Origin: UBA4064 sp050179135 | GTDB taxonomy: Bacteria > Desulfobacterota > Desulfobacteria > Desulfobacterales > Desulfatirhabdiaceae | Length of the DNA stretch: 64,000 bases | Reading direction: 5' to 3' | Assembly (NCBI GenBank): GCA_050179135.1 | Contig: JBFXFK010000003.1 | Coordinates: forward strand, 1 to 64,000 | Shown: one piece after another, positions 6,485 to 14,458 of the stretch | Numbering within the stretch: position 1 is the stretch's first letter | How the letters are laid out: every line of letters begins with the position of its first letter | Position numbers and translations under genes: made by a program | Notes under the pieces: model-generated | What the model was told of the DNA's origin: nothing | What the model saw: only the letters and a program-made list of their open reading frames with translations | Databases searched by the model: none

Positions 6485-6892
6485 ATGGAAAAAAAGATTC
6501 TGGTGGTGGATGATGAGGCAATCATGCGGGAAATGGCGACAGCCGCGTTTACCGGCATCGGCTATACGGTCAAGTCGGCTGAAAGTGCGGAGGAAGCGCT
6601 TGAAATTCTCAAAAACGAATCATTTCTGGTCATGTATCTGGATTTGAATCTGCCGGGCATGAACGGGGTGGACCTGTGCAGACAGATCCGGTCAGACAAT
6701 CCCGTAGCCATCTGCCACGCGATAACCGCCTATACCTCCCTGTTTGAACTGGCAGACTGCCGGGATGCCGGGTTTGAAGATTATTTTCCCAAACCCACAG
6801 ATTTGAACATCATTTTAAAATCGGCGGAAACCGCATTTGAAAAACTGGCGCGATGGAAGGTACTGACGACTGGCAGGCCTGCCCCGAAATAA
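6485..6892 (+). CDS. CheY-like single-domain response regulator
   Basis: 135 residues, one receiver domain: acidic pair in V-V-D-D-E (residues 8-12), phosphoacceptor Asp in Y-L-D-L-N-L-P-G-M-N-G (about residue 54), a Thr in I-T-A-Y-T and the invariant Lys in F-P-K-P near residue 104. No DNA-binding output, so it signals by protein contact or is a phosphate sink. A GGAGA site precedes the ATG. It is the last gene of the run, followed by a strong hairpin terminator. Partners are probably the HAMP/DHp proteins upstream or the hybrid kinase encoded convergently downstream. Confidence 0.85.
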   Translation: MEKKILVVDDEAIMREMATAAFTGIGYTVKSAESAEEALEILKNESFLVMYLDLNLPGMNGVDLCRQIRSDNPVAICHAITAYTSLFELADCRDAGFEDYFPKPTDLNIILKSAETAFEKLARWKVLTTGRPAPK

Positions 6893-6907
6893 TTGCACCC
6901 CGGAATC

Positions 6908-6944
6908 AAAAAAGCCCCCGTGTCATCATGGGGGCTTTTTTTTT
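6908..6944. terminator. Bidirectional Rho-independent terminator
   Basis: AAAAAAGCCCCC (6908-6919), a ten-base loop, then GGGGGCTTTTTT and further T residues to 6944. The A run on one side and T run on the other suit both converging genes: the receiver gene at 6485 and the hybrid kinase ending at 6954. Confidence 0.93.
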
Positions 6945-6953
6945 GCTGACCCG

Positions 6954-9620
6954 TCAAGGGGATTTTGAAGAATGCGCCCCGCTGTCCGGGGGTATAGTGC
7001 CGGATTTGGACTCGACCCCGAACATGCCACCCAGCAACCCGTTCAAATCCGCCCGGTGAATCGGTTTTGTAAAAAAATGGGAGCATCCGGCCGAAAGACA
7101 CTTCTGCCGCTCCTCGGAAAAGGCGTGCGCCGTGACCGCAACAATGGGTATCGGATTCATCCCGCCCTGCTTTTCAATCTGGCGGATTTGACGGGTGGCC
7201 TCAAAGCCATCCATGACCGGCATTTCCATATCCATCAAAATGATGTCGAACCGGCCCTGTTTGAATTTTTCCACGGCCTCCGCCCCGTTTTCAGCCATTT
7301 CGATATGAATCGGCGAATCTTTCAGGTAGGCCTGAATCAGTTTCCGGTTGACCGCCACATCTTCAACCAGCAGCATATCGATGCGTGAAAAAACCGGCGC
7401 GATCCCGGTCCGGTCGGTCTTTTGGATCACGGATTTTTGGGGTATACCCGGGCTGGTGGGCAACGGCAGGGTGAACATGAAACGGGATCCTTTTCCGGGG
7501 ATACTCTCCAGGGAAATCTGACCGCCCATCTGCTCGACCAGGCGCTTGCAGATGGCAAGCCCCAGGCCGGTTCCGCCATATTCCCGGGTGATGGATGCAT
7601 CGGCCTGAACAAAGCGTTCAAACACAAGCTGATGTTTCTCCGCCGGTATGCCAATGCCCGTATCCATCACGTCAAATTGAACCATTTCCGGGTTGTTTCC
7701 ATCCCGTGCCGGACCGACAGACACCCGGATAAAACCGGTTCCCGTGAATTTGATCGCATTCCCCACCAGATTGATCAGCACCTGCTGAATCCGGGTGGCA
7801 TCGCCGACCAAAACCGGCGGAATTTCGGGCGCGATGCGTGAAACCAGGTCAAGTCCTTTTTCATGGGCCCGATGGGACAACATTTCAAGTACGGTTTGAA
7901 TGATCTCCCGAATGTTCAGGGGTGCTTTTTCCAGCACCAACTGGCCGGCTTCGATTTTTGATAGATCCAGTATATCGTTGATCAAAGCCAGCAGCAACTC
8001 GCTGGAATTCTGAAGGGTTTGAAGATAATCCCGCTGCTCGCCCGTCAGGGGGGTTGCGGAAAGCATTTCGGCCATACCCAGAATGGCATTCATGGGTGTC
8101 CGGATTTCATGACTCATTCTGGCCAAAAAATCGCTCTTGAACTGATTGGCCATATCCGCCCGCTCCTTGGCGGCTTTCATTTCCCGGGCTTCTGACAGGG
8201 ATCGGGTCAGAGCCACCCGGAAAAAGGACACCCATTCCTGGGTCTGCCGAAGTCTCAGAAGAATCAGAATGGCCATTTGCGTCAACAGCATGGCCGACGG
8301 CAGCATGGGCGAAATGAACATACCGGTTCGGGAAAACCCGTAAAATGATCCGGCCCACCAGACCAGTGTCAGCAGACAGCAGCCGGCCAGAATGACAAAA
8401 ACCCGGCATCGATCGATCACGATGACAATACCCAGTCCGGATATGCAGAACAACACCAACTCCAGTGTCTTCAGCCACCCCGGGTGCCTGTAGTACCGGT
8501 GCTGCAAAACCGTATCCACCACATTGGCATGAATGAAGACACCCGGAATCACGGTCTCCATTGCGGTAGCCACCACATCCTTCAGCCCCGACGCAGTCAG
8601 TCCAATCAGAATGAACCGGTTTGCAAGCAAATCTGCCGGCACGGTTTTGTTCAGAATATCCGCGGCTGAAATCTGCGTCACCGCCCGCCAGTTTTGATAT
8701 GGCCGGATCAATACCCGCCCACCCGGGTCTGTTGGAATGACATGCGGACCGATCTGAATGGACTGAATCCCATACCGGTCCATTCGAACAACCGGCCGGT
8801 CCGACGGGTATGCGCGGATCAGCATGGCAATGGACAGGCTGGGATAGATGTTATCCCGGTGGTGAATTAAAAGGGGAATGCGACGGATCACGCCATCCGG
8901 ATCCGTGACCACATTCATGAACCCAACGCCGGAAGCGGCCTCTGCCAAAACCGGCAAGGGCGATTCGACACCGCTGGCATGGAAAAGCCGGTCTGTCAGT
9001 TCCGGATAGGTGGCATGCGTCAGAACCGTTGAGCGGAAAGGATGCGGCATGTCACCCGAAGCGGAAGATGCAGACTCAGATGATTTTTCAAATGTAAACG
9101 AACACCCGGTCACATGAGGTCCAGCCGCCAGCGCCCGGGCCAGAATGTGGTCATGATCCAGAAGTGTTTCCGGAAGTTCTTGAAATTGCAAATGAATTTT
9201 AAAATCCTGTTCAAACTGGCGCTGCAGATGTATGGGTGAGGTTCGATCCGGTTCGGCAAACAGGATATCCAGACCGACACTTTTGGGATGATGGTGTTCG
9301 ATCGTTTCCAGCAATTGGGCGATTCGATAGCGCGGCCATGGCCATTGCCCGAATTGTTTCAGGCTGGCGTCATCGATTGTGACCACAACCGGTGCTGTGG
9401 ATGGCTGCAGTCCACCCTCTGCCCGGGAGAACTGATCGGTCAGTTGCAGATTGAGATAGCGGATAAAACCCGGCTGAAGGATGTGAAGCAGCATGAACAC
9501 AAAAATAGGCAGCAGACCGGTCAGCAACCGGTCGTTTGGTCTGCTGCGCCATCTGGTCCACACGGTTCGGAGTCGATTTTTCGGGGCCGGGTTGTCACAT
9601 TTCGGCATCGGAAATTTCAT
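6954..9620 (-). CDS. CHASE2-domain hybrid sensor histidine kinase
   Basis: 888 residues. A membrane helix (about 32-50) precedes a large periplasmic CHASE2 sensor (about 55-375; V-V-V-T-I-D-D-A-S-L, Q-W-P-W-P-R, G-L-D-I-L-F and F-I-L-I-G-L-T-A are typical). A cluster of three membrane helices (about 380-465) follows, then HisKA with phosphoacceptor H in M-S-H-E-I-R-T-P-M-N (about 503), a HATPase with D-T-G-I-G-I and G-G-T-G-L-G-L, and a C-terminal receiver with D in L-M-D-M-E-M-P-V-M-D-G (about 798) and Lys in F-T-K-P. The signal sensed is unknown. It is monocistronic and converges on the receiver gene at 6485 across a shared terminator. Confidence 0.9.
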   Translation of the reverse strand: MKFPMPKCDNPAPKNRLRTVWTRWRSRPNDRLLTGLLPIFVFMLLHILQPGFIRYLNLQLTDQFSRAEGGLQPSTAPVVVTIDDASLKQFGQWPWPRYRIAQLLETIEHHHPKSVGLDILFAEPDRTSPIHLQRQFEQDFKIHLQFQELPETLLDHDHILARALAAGPHVTGCSFTFEKSSESASSASGDMPHPFRSTVLTHATYPELTDRLFHASGVESPLPVLAEAASGVGFMNVVTDPDGVIRRIPLLIHHRDNIYPSLSIAMLIRAYPSDRPVVRMDRYGIQSIQIGPHVIPTDPGGRVLIRPYQNWRAVTQISAADILNKTVPADLLANRFILIGLTASGLKDVVATAMETVIPGVFIHANVVDTVLQHRYYRHPGWLKTLELVLFCISGLGIVIVIDRCRVFVILAGCCLLTLVWWAGSFYGFSRTGMFISPMLPSAMLLTQMAILILLRLRQTQEWVSFFRVALTRSLSEAREMKAAKERADMANQFKSDFLARMSHEIRTPMNAILGMAEMLSATPLTGEQRDYLQTLQNSSELLLALINDILDLSKIEAGQLVLEKAPLNIREIIQTVLEMLSHRAHEKGLDLVSRIAPEIPPVLVGDATRIQQVLINLVGNAIKFTGTGFIRVSVGPARDGNNPEMVQFDVMDTGIGIPAEKHQLVFERFVQADASITREYGGTGLGLAICKRLVEQMGGQISLESIPGKGSRFMFTLPLPTSPGIPQKSVIQKTDRTGIAPVFSRIDMLLVEDVAVNRKLIQAYLKDSPIHIEMAENGAEAVEKFKQGRFDIILMDMEMPVMDGFEATRQIRQIEKQGGMNPIPIVAVTAHAFSEERQKCLSAGCSHFFTKPIHRADLNGLLGGMFGVESKSGTIPPDSGAHSSKSP

Positions 9621-9821
9621 TTTTTGGGGTTAGGGGTTAGGGGCTTTGGGCAATAGTATCTTTAGATAGAATTGGATTGTTCGTCAAGTGGAGAGTCAAT
9701 CAATTCAATTATTTCCACCTCCCGCCAAGAGAGTGAAGAACCGGATATTGCAAATTTCAGGCCGGATATGGTATAGGCTTTGCGTTATGCTTTGAACGGC
9801 CACAATCTGCGGGTTCCATAT

Positions 9822-9930
9822 ACAGAAGTCAGAATACAGAATTCAGAAGCCAGAATAAATAGGGAATGGTTGCTGTTTATAAAAATGATATTTTCCTTAT
9901 TTATTCTGAATTCTGACTTCTGTATTCTGT
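9822..9930. repeat. Palindromic 110-bp element, copy 1 (AATAAATAGGGAA core)
   Basis: Arms built of CAGAAGTCAGAATACAGAAT and the complementary ATTCTGACTTCTGTATTCTG surround a core that runs AATAAATAGGGAATGG, TGCTGTTTATAAAAATGATA, TTTTCCTTATTTATT. Two further copies lie at 25981-26090 and 26101-26213 with the core conserved. It occupies the gene-free stretch 9621-10017, which otherwise shows only a GGGGTTAGGGGTTAGG tract next to the kinase start. Confidence 0.85.
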
Positions 9931-10017
9931 TTTTCCACAATTATTGACCGACAGCAGTATATGTTTTGCTGTTACCGTTTCTCAATATAGACTTGTGTTT
10001 ACCAGGAGATGATGATT

Positions 10018-10215
10018 ATGCCAATTTATGAATACGAATGCCAGAAATGTGAATGTATATTTGAAAAACTGGTCTATAAGGGTGAAGAGGACGATGTTGT
10101 CTGCCCGTCATGCAGCCGGAAAGAGGTCAAACGACGGGTCAGTTGTGTCAGTTTCATTGGCTCTTCCGTGATCGGTGAATCCTGCGCCGCCCCGGCTTCA
10201 AAGGGTTTTTCCTGA
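10018..10215 (+). CDS. FmdB-family zinc ribbon protein
   Basis: 65 residues with the FmdB signature M-P-I-Y-E-Y-E-C-Q-K-C at the N-terminus and a second pair C-P-S-C near residue 32, forming a four-Cys zinc ribbon. The tail is Ser/Ala rich. FmdB-type proteins were first proposed as regulators of formamidase/amidase genes, but the general role is unclear. Start choice: of three clustered ATGs the one at 10018 is nine bases from AGGAG and gives the family's conserved MPIYEY start. A weak hairpin terminator follows. Confidence 0.85.
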   Translation: MPIYEYECQKCECIFEKLVYKGEEDDVVCPSCSRKEVKRRVSCVSFIGSSVIGESCAAPASKGFS

Positions 10216-10227
10216 GCGCACTGATTG

Positions 10228-10248
10228 AATCGGCGGTCTGCCGATTTT
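10228..10248 (+). terminator. Weak hairpin terminator after the zinc ribbon gene
   Basis: AATCGGC and GCCGATT pair perfectly around a five-base loop and are followed by only TTTT-type residues, so termination may be partial. Confidence 0.5.
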
Positions 10249-10361
10249 AAGACTGAAGGGGCTGCAACCAGCATTCAGGCAGTGCCGCCGTTGGATGGTC
10301 AGGCGGCCTGGCTGCATCTCAATACGCACGACTCAACTCTCACTACTGAAAAAAAGAAATC

Positions 10362-12218
10362 ATGCAACTGTCCAAACCCCAAGAGGACGCTGTCATCTAC
10401 ATGGACACTCCGGTCCTGGTCACTGCCGGCGCAGGTTCCGGAAAAACCCGCACCCTGACTGCCAAAATTGCGCATCTGATTGAAACCGGCATGGACCCCC
10501 GGCGGATTCTGGCAATTACATTCACCAACAAGGCCGCCGAGGAAATGAAGACCCGGTTAACCGAAATGACAGGCCTGTCCATCAGCCACTTTCCCTGGGT
10601 GCGCACGTTTCATTCCGCGTGTTTCAAAATCTTCAAGGAGCACTGCCAGATTCTGGGGTTCACCCCGCCGGTTCAGGTTTATGCAACCTATCAGCAGCAA
10701 AAAACCCTGAAGGACATTCTGGTGGCCCGGCTGAATCTGGACAAAAAATTCATTCCCATTGTGTCATCGGAAATTTCCCATGCCAAAAATTCCGGCAATC
10801 CGGAATCCTGGCTGGCCAAAAAAGGAAAAGCCGCCCATTTTCTGCTGACCGACATTTATCAGTTGTATGAAAAAGAACTTCTGGCCAGAAACGCCGTGGA
10901 TTTTGACAACATCCTGTTTCTGACCCGCAATCTCCTGCGGGATCATGAAGACATCCGGTCCCGGTATCAGTCCCTGTTTGACTATATCCTGTGCGACGAG
11001 TACCAGGATACCAACAATCTTCAGGAAGACCTGACCGGACTGCTGGTCCGGGACGGCCGGCTGTTCTGCGTCGGGGATGACTGGCAGGCCATTTATTCCT
11101 TCCGGGGCAGCAACGTGGACCATTTTCTGAATTTCATGAACAAGTATCCCGATGGCCGAATTTTCAAACTGGAACAAAATTACCGCTCGGCCAATGAAAT
11201 TGTGGACATCGCCAATCATCTGATCAAACACAACACGGGTCGGATGAAAAAGAAATGCTTTTCCAGCCGGAAAGGCGGCGCGGTTGAACTGCATGATTTC
11301 ATGAACGAAAAGGAAGAGGCCAACTGGGTGGTCAAAAAAATCGGGGCCCTTCACAAAAAAGGCATTGCGTATGCCCAGATGGCGGTGCTGTACCGGACCA
11401 AATTTTCTTCACTGGCCTTTGAGCAAAGTCTGCGGTCCGCCAACATCCCGTATCAGATGCTGGGGGGGAAAGGATTTTTTGAACGGAAAGAGATCATGGA
11501 TCTCAACTGTTATCTCAGCGCCGCGGTGTTTCCCAAGGATGACACCTCGTTTGAGCGGATTCTGAACATTCCCAAACGGGGTCTGGGTCCCGGGGCCGTC
11601 AAAAAGATTGCAGCACTCCAGTCCGAAACCGTCAGCCTGCAGGAAGCGGCGGTTCTGGCTCTGGCCCAAAAAATTCTGGCGCCCAAAGTGTATTCGGCCA
11701 TCCGCGGTCTTCTGGATGTTCTGGAACAGGTTCGGGACATGAAACCGGATGAGGCGGTGCGTCACATTCTGAATGCCGTGGGGTACATGACCTACCTGGA
11801 AGATTACACCAAAGCCGATTCCATGGACTTTACCCAGAGACGGGAAAATATCGAGCAACTGGTCTATTCCGCCTCCCAGAAGGACACCATTGTGGATTAT
11901 CTGGAAGAAGCGGCCCTGGTGCGGGAAGACACCGGCGACACCGAGGAGGATGCCCCGAAAGGTGTCAGCCTGTCAACGGTTCATGCGGCAAAAGGCCTGG
12001 AATTTCATGTGGTATTTGTGACCGGATGCGAGGAAAATCTGTTTCCGCACTGGAAATCCACAGAGGTGGCGTCCGGCATCGATGAAGAACGCAGACTGAT
12101 GTATGTGGCCATGACCCGGGCGGAAAAGTATCTGTATATTTCCAGCGCGGATTTCAGAAAAGGACAGTACAATTCCAGAAGCCGCTTTCTGGATGAAATT
12201 GAAGCGGCATTGCGATGA
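10362..12218 (+). CDS. UvrD/Rep/PcrA-family ATP-dependent DNA helicase
   Basis: 618 residues, superfamily 1A. Motifs in order: Q-motif L-S-K-P-Q-E-D-A-V, Walker A A-G-A-G-S-G-K-T (residues 22-29), Ia I-T-F-T-N-K-A-A, Walker B D-E-Y-Q-D-T-N (about 212), III V-G-D-D-W-Q-A-I-Y (about 237), IV N-Y-R-S, V T-V-H-A-A-K-G-L-E (about 540) and VI V-A-M-T-R-A. It is somewhat shorter than E. coli UvrD, closer to Rep, and lacks the long C-terminal tail. It would unwind DNA 3-prime to 5-prime in repair or replication restart. The ATG follows AAAAAGAAATC; there is no strong ribosome site. It appears monocistronic. Confidence 0.9.
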   Translation: MQLSKPQEDAVIYMDTPVLVTAGAGSGKTRTLTAKIAHLIETGMDPRRILAITFTNKAAEEMKTRLTEMTGLSISHFPWVRTFHSACFKIFKEHCQILGFTPPVQVYATYQQQKTLKDILVARLNLDKKFIPIVSSEISHAKNSGNPESWLAKKGKAAHFLLTDIYQLYEKELLARNAVDFDNILFLTRNLLRDHEDIRSRYQSLFDYILCDEYQDTNNLQEDLTGLLVRDGRLFCVGDDWQAIYSFRGSNVDHFLNFMNKYPDGRIFKLEQNYRSANEIVDIANHLIKHNTGRMKKKCFSSRKGGAVELHDFMNEKEEANWVVKKIGALHKKGIAYAQMAVLYRTKFSSLAFEQSLRSANIPYQMLGGKGFFERKEIMDLNCYLSAAVFPKDDTSFERILNIPKRGLGPGAVKKIAALQSETVSLQEAAVLALAQKILAPKVYSAIRGLLDVLEQVRDMKPDEAVRHILNAVGYMTYLEDYTKADSMDFTQRRENIEQLVYSASQKDTIVDYLEEAALVREDTGDTEEDAPKGVSLSTVHAAKGLEFHVVFVTGCEENLFPHWKSTEVASGIDEERRLMYVAMTRAEKYLYISSADFRKGQYNSRSRFLDEIEAALR

Positions 12219-12290
12219 CCCCACGGTTTTCCTGTTGTTTTTGCTACCTTCCCGGGGTAATTTCTGTTACATTGCATTCCGTTTAAAATT

Positions 12291-12440
12291 TCGTGTCCTT
12301 CGTGGTTAACATTAAACCCGGAAAAGAATACACCACGAAGGACACGAAGAACACGAAGGGGTTTATGGGGAGGGGGGTTGTTTTTTTCTTCGTGTGCTTC
12401 GTGTTCTTCGTGGTTAATATCAAACACCGGAAAGAATACA
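12291..12440. repeat. CACGAAG-family repeat, double unit
   Basis: Two complete units back to back: TCCTTCGTGGTTAACATTAA, then ACACCACGAAGGACACGAAG, a G-rich block, TTCGTGTGCTTCGTGTTCTT and CGTGGTTAATATCAAACACC. It is the same family as 410-528, 1130-1231 and 1963-2053 but with both orientations joined, so it can fold on itself. It fills the 12219-12471 spacer. Confidence 0.85.
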
Positions 12441-12471
12441 CCAGTCTTCAGCCTTTTAAAAGGAGGTTCCA

Positions 12472-13227
12472 ATGGGTATCATGGGTAAGGTCATTGGCGG
12501 CGCGCTGGGATTTGCGCTCGGCGGCCCCCTGGGGGCGATTCTGGGCGCCACGTTCGGCCATGCCTATGACGCCAGCAATCCGGAGTCGGGCAATCAGACG
12601 CTCAGCCCGCTTTCCTACGAAGAATCCTCGCAATTCACATTTTTTGTGGCCACATTTTCCATGCTGGCCAAACTGGCCCGCGTGGACGGCCAGGTATCCC
12701 GGGCAGAGGTGGATTCGGTCCGTCACTTCATGAGCCATGATCTGAATCTGGCGCCGGACAGCCAGCAGATTGCACTCAACATCTTTCATACGGCACTGAA
12801 CTCCCCCCAGACATTCGAGGATTTTGCATCCCAGTTTTATGGCCAGTTTCATTCCCAACCCCAGATGCTGGAGTTGATGATGGACATTCTGTTCCGGGTT
12901 TCCCTGTCGGATGCCGCACTCAATGCCTATGAAGAGAATATGCTTCAGTCTGCGGCCCGGATATTCGGATTTGCCGGCGCCAGGTACCAGCAGATCAAAT
13001 CCAAATATGTCCGGGATGTTGACAAATACTACACCATTCTGGGCTGCACCCGCAGTGATTCCATCGATACGATCAAAAAACAGTACCGCAAACTGGCATC
13101 CGACTATCACCCGGATAAAATCATTGCCAAGGGCCTCCCGGAAGAATTTGTCAAATTTGCCAATGATAAATTCAAGGAAATTCAGGAAGCCTACGACGCC
13201 ATCAAGAAGGAAAAAGGAATCATCTGA
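12472..13227 (+). CDS. DjlA-like TerB/J-domain co-chaperone
   Basis: 251 residues. N-terminal Gly-rich hydrophobic segment (residues 4-30: G-K-V-I-G-G-A-L-G-F-A-L-G-G-P-L) suits a membrane anchor. A TerB-like helical domain (about 55-170; F-S-M-L-A-K-L-A-R-V-D-G-Q-V) follows, then a C-terminal J domain with the H-P-D tripeptide in S-D-Y-H-P-D-K (about residue 208). It should stimulate DnaK at the membrane. The ATG follows AGGAGG. The RND efflux genes begin 20 bases downstream, so one transcript is possible, though no functional link is known. Confidence 0.85.
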   Translation: MGIMGKVIGGALGFALGGPLGAILGATFGHAYDASNPESGNQTLSPLSYEESSQFTFFVATFSMLAKLARVDGQVSRAEVDSVRHFMSHDLNLAPDSQQIALNIFHTALNSPQTFEDFASQFYGQFHSQPQMLELMMDILFRVSLSDAALNAYEENMLQSAARIFGFAGARYQQIKSKYVRDVDKYYTILGCTRSDSIDTIKKQYRKLASDYHPDKIIAKGLPEEFVKFANDKFKEIQEAYDAIKKEKGII

Positions 13228-13247
13228 CACCGGGAAGGATATTTTCG

Positions 13248-14447
13248 ATGAGATTCAACGCATACCGTTTTTCGATTTTTCAGATGGCTGTCTGGTTCTG
13301 CATCCTTTTTTCTTTGACTGGCTGCAAAAAGGAACAGCCGGTTGCCACCCTGAAACCGCCCGAAGTCACGGTCCAGCGCGTCACCCTCCAGGATGTTCCG
13401 GTATCGTTTGAATTTGTCGCTCAGACCCAAAGTTCCCACATGGTCAATATCCATGCACGGGTCAATGGATTTCTGGATAAACACCTGTTTGCCGAAGGCA
13501 TGCCGGTCCGGGAAGGTCAGGTGTTGTTTCAGATCGATCCCAAACCCTTCCAGGTCCAGCTCGCTCAGGCCAGTGCAGCATTGACCATGCAACAGGCAAC
13601 CCTGGAAACCGCCCGGGCCAATCTGGCCAGAATCAAACCCCTGGCCGAACTGAAAGCCCTTTCCCAAAAGGATCTGGATGATGCAACCGGCCAGTTTGAA
13701 TCTGCTGCGGCGGCAGTGGAACAATCCCGGGCACAGGTCGAGACCGCCCGGCTGAATCTGTCCTATACCACCATTACCGCCCCCATTTCCGGTATCGCCG
13801 GCGCCACCCTTCAGACCGATGGCACCTACATCAGCACCCAGAACAGTCTCCTGACCACGGTAACGGTGCTGTCCCCCATGTGGGTCAATTTCAGCGTCTC
13901 TGAAAATCAGGTTCAGCGACTTCGCAGGGAAAAAGCGGCCGGACTGATCCGCGAACCGGCAGGAGATCACTATCTGGTTGAAATCATTCTGGTTGATGGA
14001 TCGGTTTATCCCCATACCGGAAAAATAACATTTGCCGACCCGGCATTCAACTCCGAGACCGGTACATTCCTGATCCGGGCCAGTGTCGAAAATCCCAAAC
14101 GCGTTCTTCGGCCGAACCAGTTTGTGCGAGTCCGGTTAAGGGGTGCGGTGCGGCCCCGCGCCATTCTGGCGCCGCAGCGGGCTGTTCAGCAGGGCGGCAA
14201 GGGACATTTTGTGTGGGTGGTGGGTTCTGACAACAAAACCGAACTAAGACCGGTTGTGGTGGGGGACTGGTATGAAAACGACTGGTTCATTTCCGAAGGT
14301 CTTTCCGAAGGCGATCAGGTCATCACAGACGGGGTCATGCAACTGCGACCCGACATGACGGTCACCCTTTCGCCCGGAGTCGCCGCCCAAAAACCGGCGC
14401 CGGTTTCCCTGCCCTCCCCTGCCGGTTCCGCAGGCCGCAGCCAATAA
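13248..14447 (+). CDS. RND efflux periplasmic adaptor (AcrA/MexA type)
   Basis: 399 residues. Signal with lipobox L-T-G-C (Cys about residue 26), so probably a lipoprotein. Membrane-fusion-protein architecture: biotinyl-lipoyl strand (S-H-M-V-N-I-H-A-R-V-N-G-F-L), an alpha-helical hairpin (about 95-165), second lipoyl half with Y-T-T-I-T-A-P-I-S-G, a beta barrel (V-N-F-S-V-S-E) and a membrane-proximal domain. It links the inner-membrane pump to an outer-membrane channel. The pump gene starts 12 bases later. No TolC-type gene is nearby, so the outer-membrane factor must come from elsewhere. Confidence 0.92.
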   Translation: MRFNAYRFSIFQMAVWFCILFSLTGCKKEQPVATLKPPEVTVQRVTLQDVPVSFEFVAQTQSSHMVNIHARVNGFLDKHLFAEGMPVREGQVLFQIDPKPFQVQLAQASAALTMQQATLETARANLARIKPLAELKALSQKDLDDATGQFESAAAAVEQSRAQVETARLNLSYTTITAPISGIAGATLQTDGTYISTQNSLLTTVTVLSPMWVNFSVSENQVQRLRREKAAGLIREPAGDHYLVEIILVDGSVYPHTGKITFADPAFNSETGTFLIRASVENPKRVLRPNQFVRVRLRGAVRPRAILAPQRAVQQGGKGHFVWVVGSDNKTELRPVVVGDWYENDWFISEGLSEGDQVITDGVMQLRPDMTVTLSPGVAAQKPAPVSLPSPAGSAGRSQ

Positions 14448-14458
14448 AGGAGGCCTGC

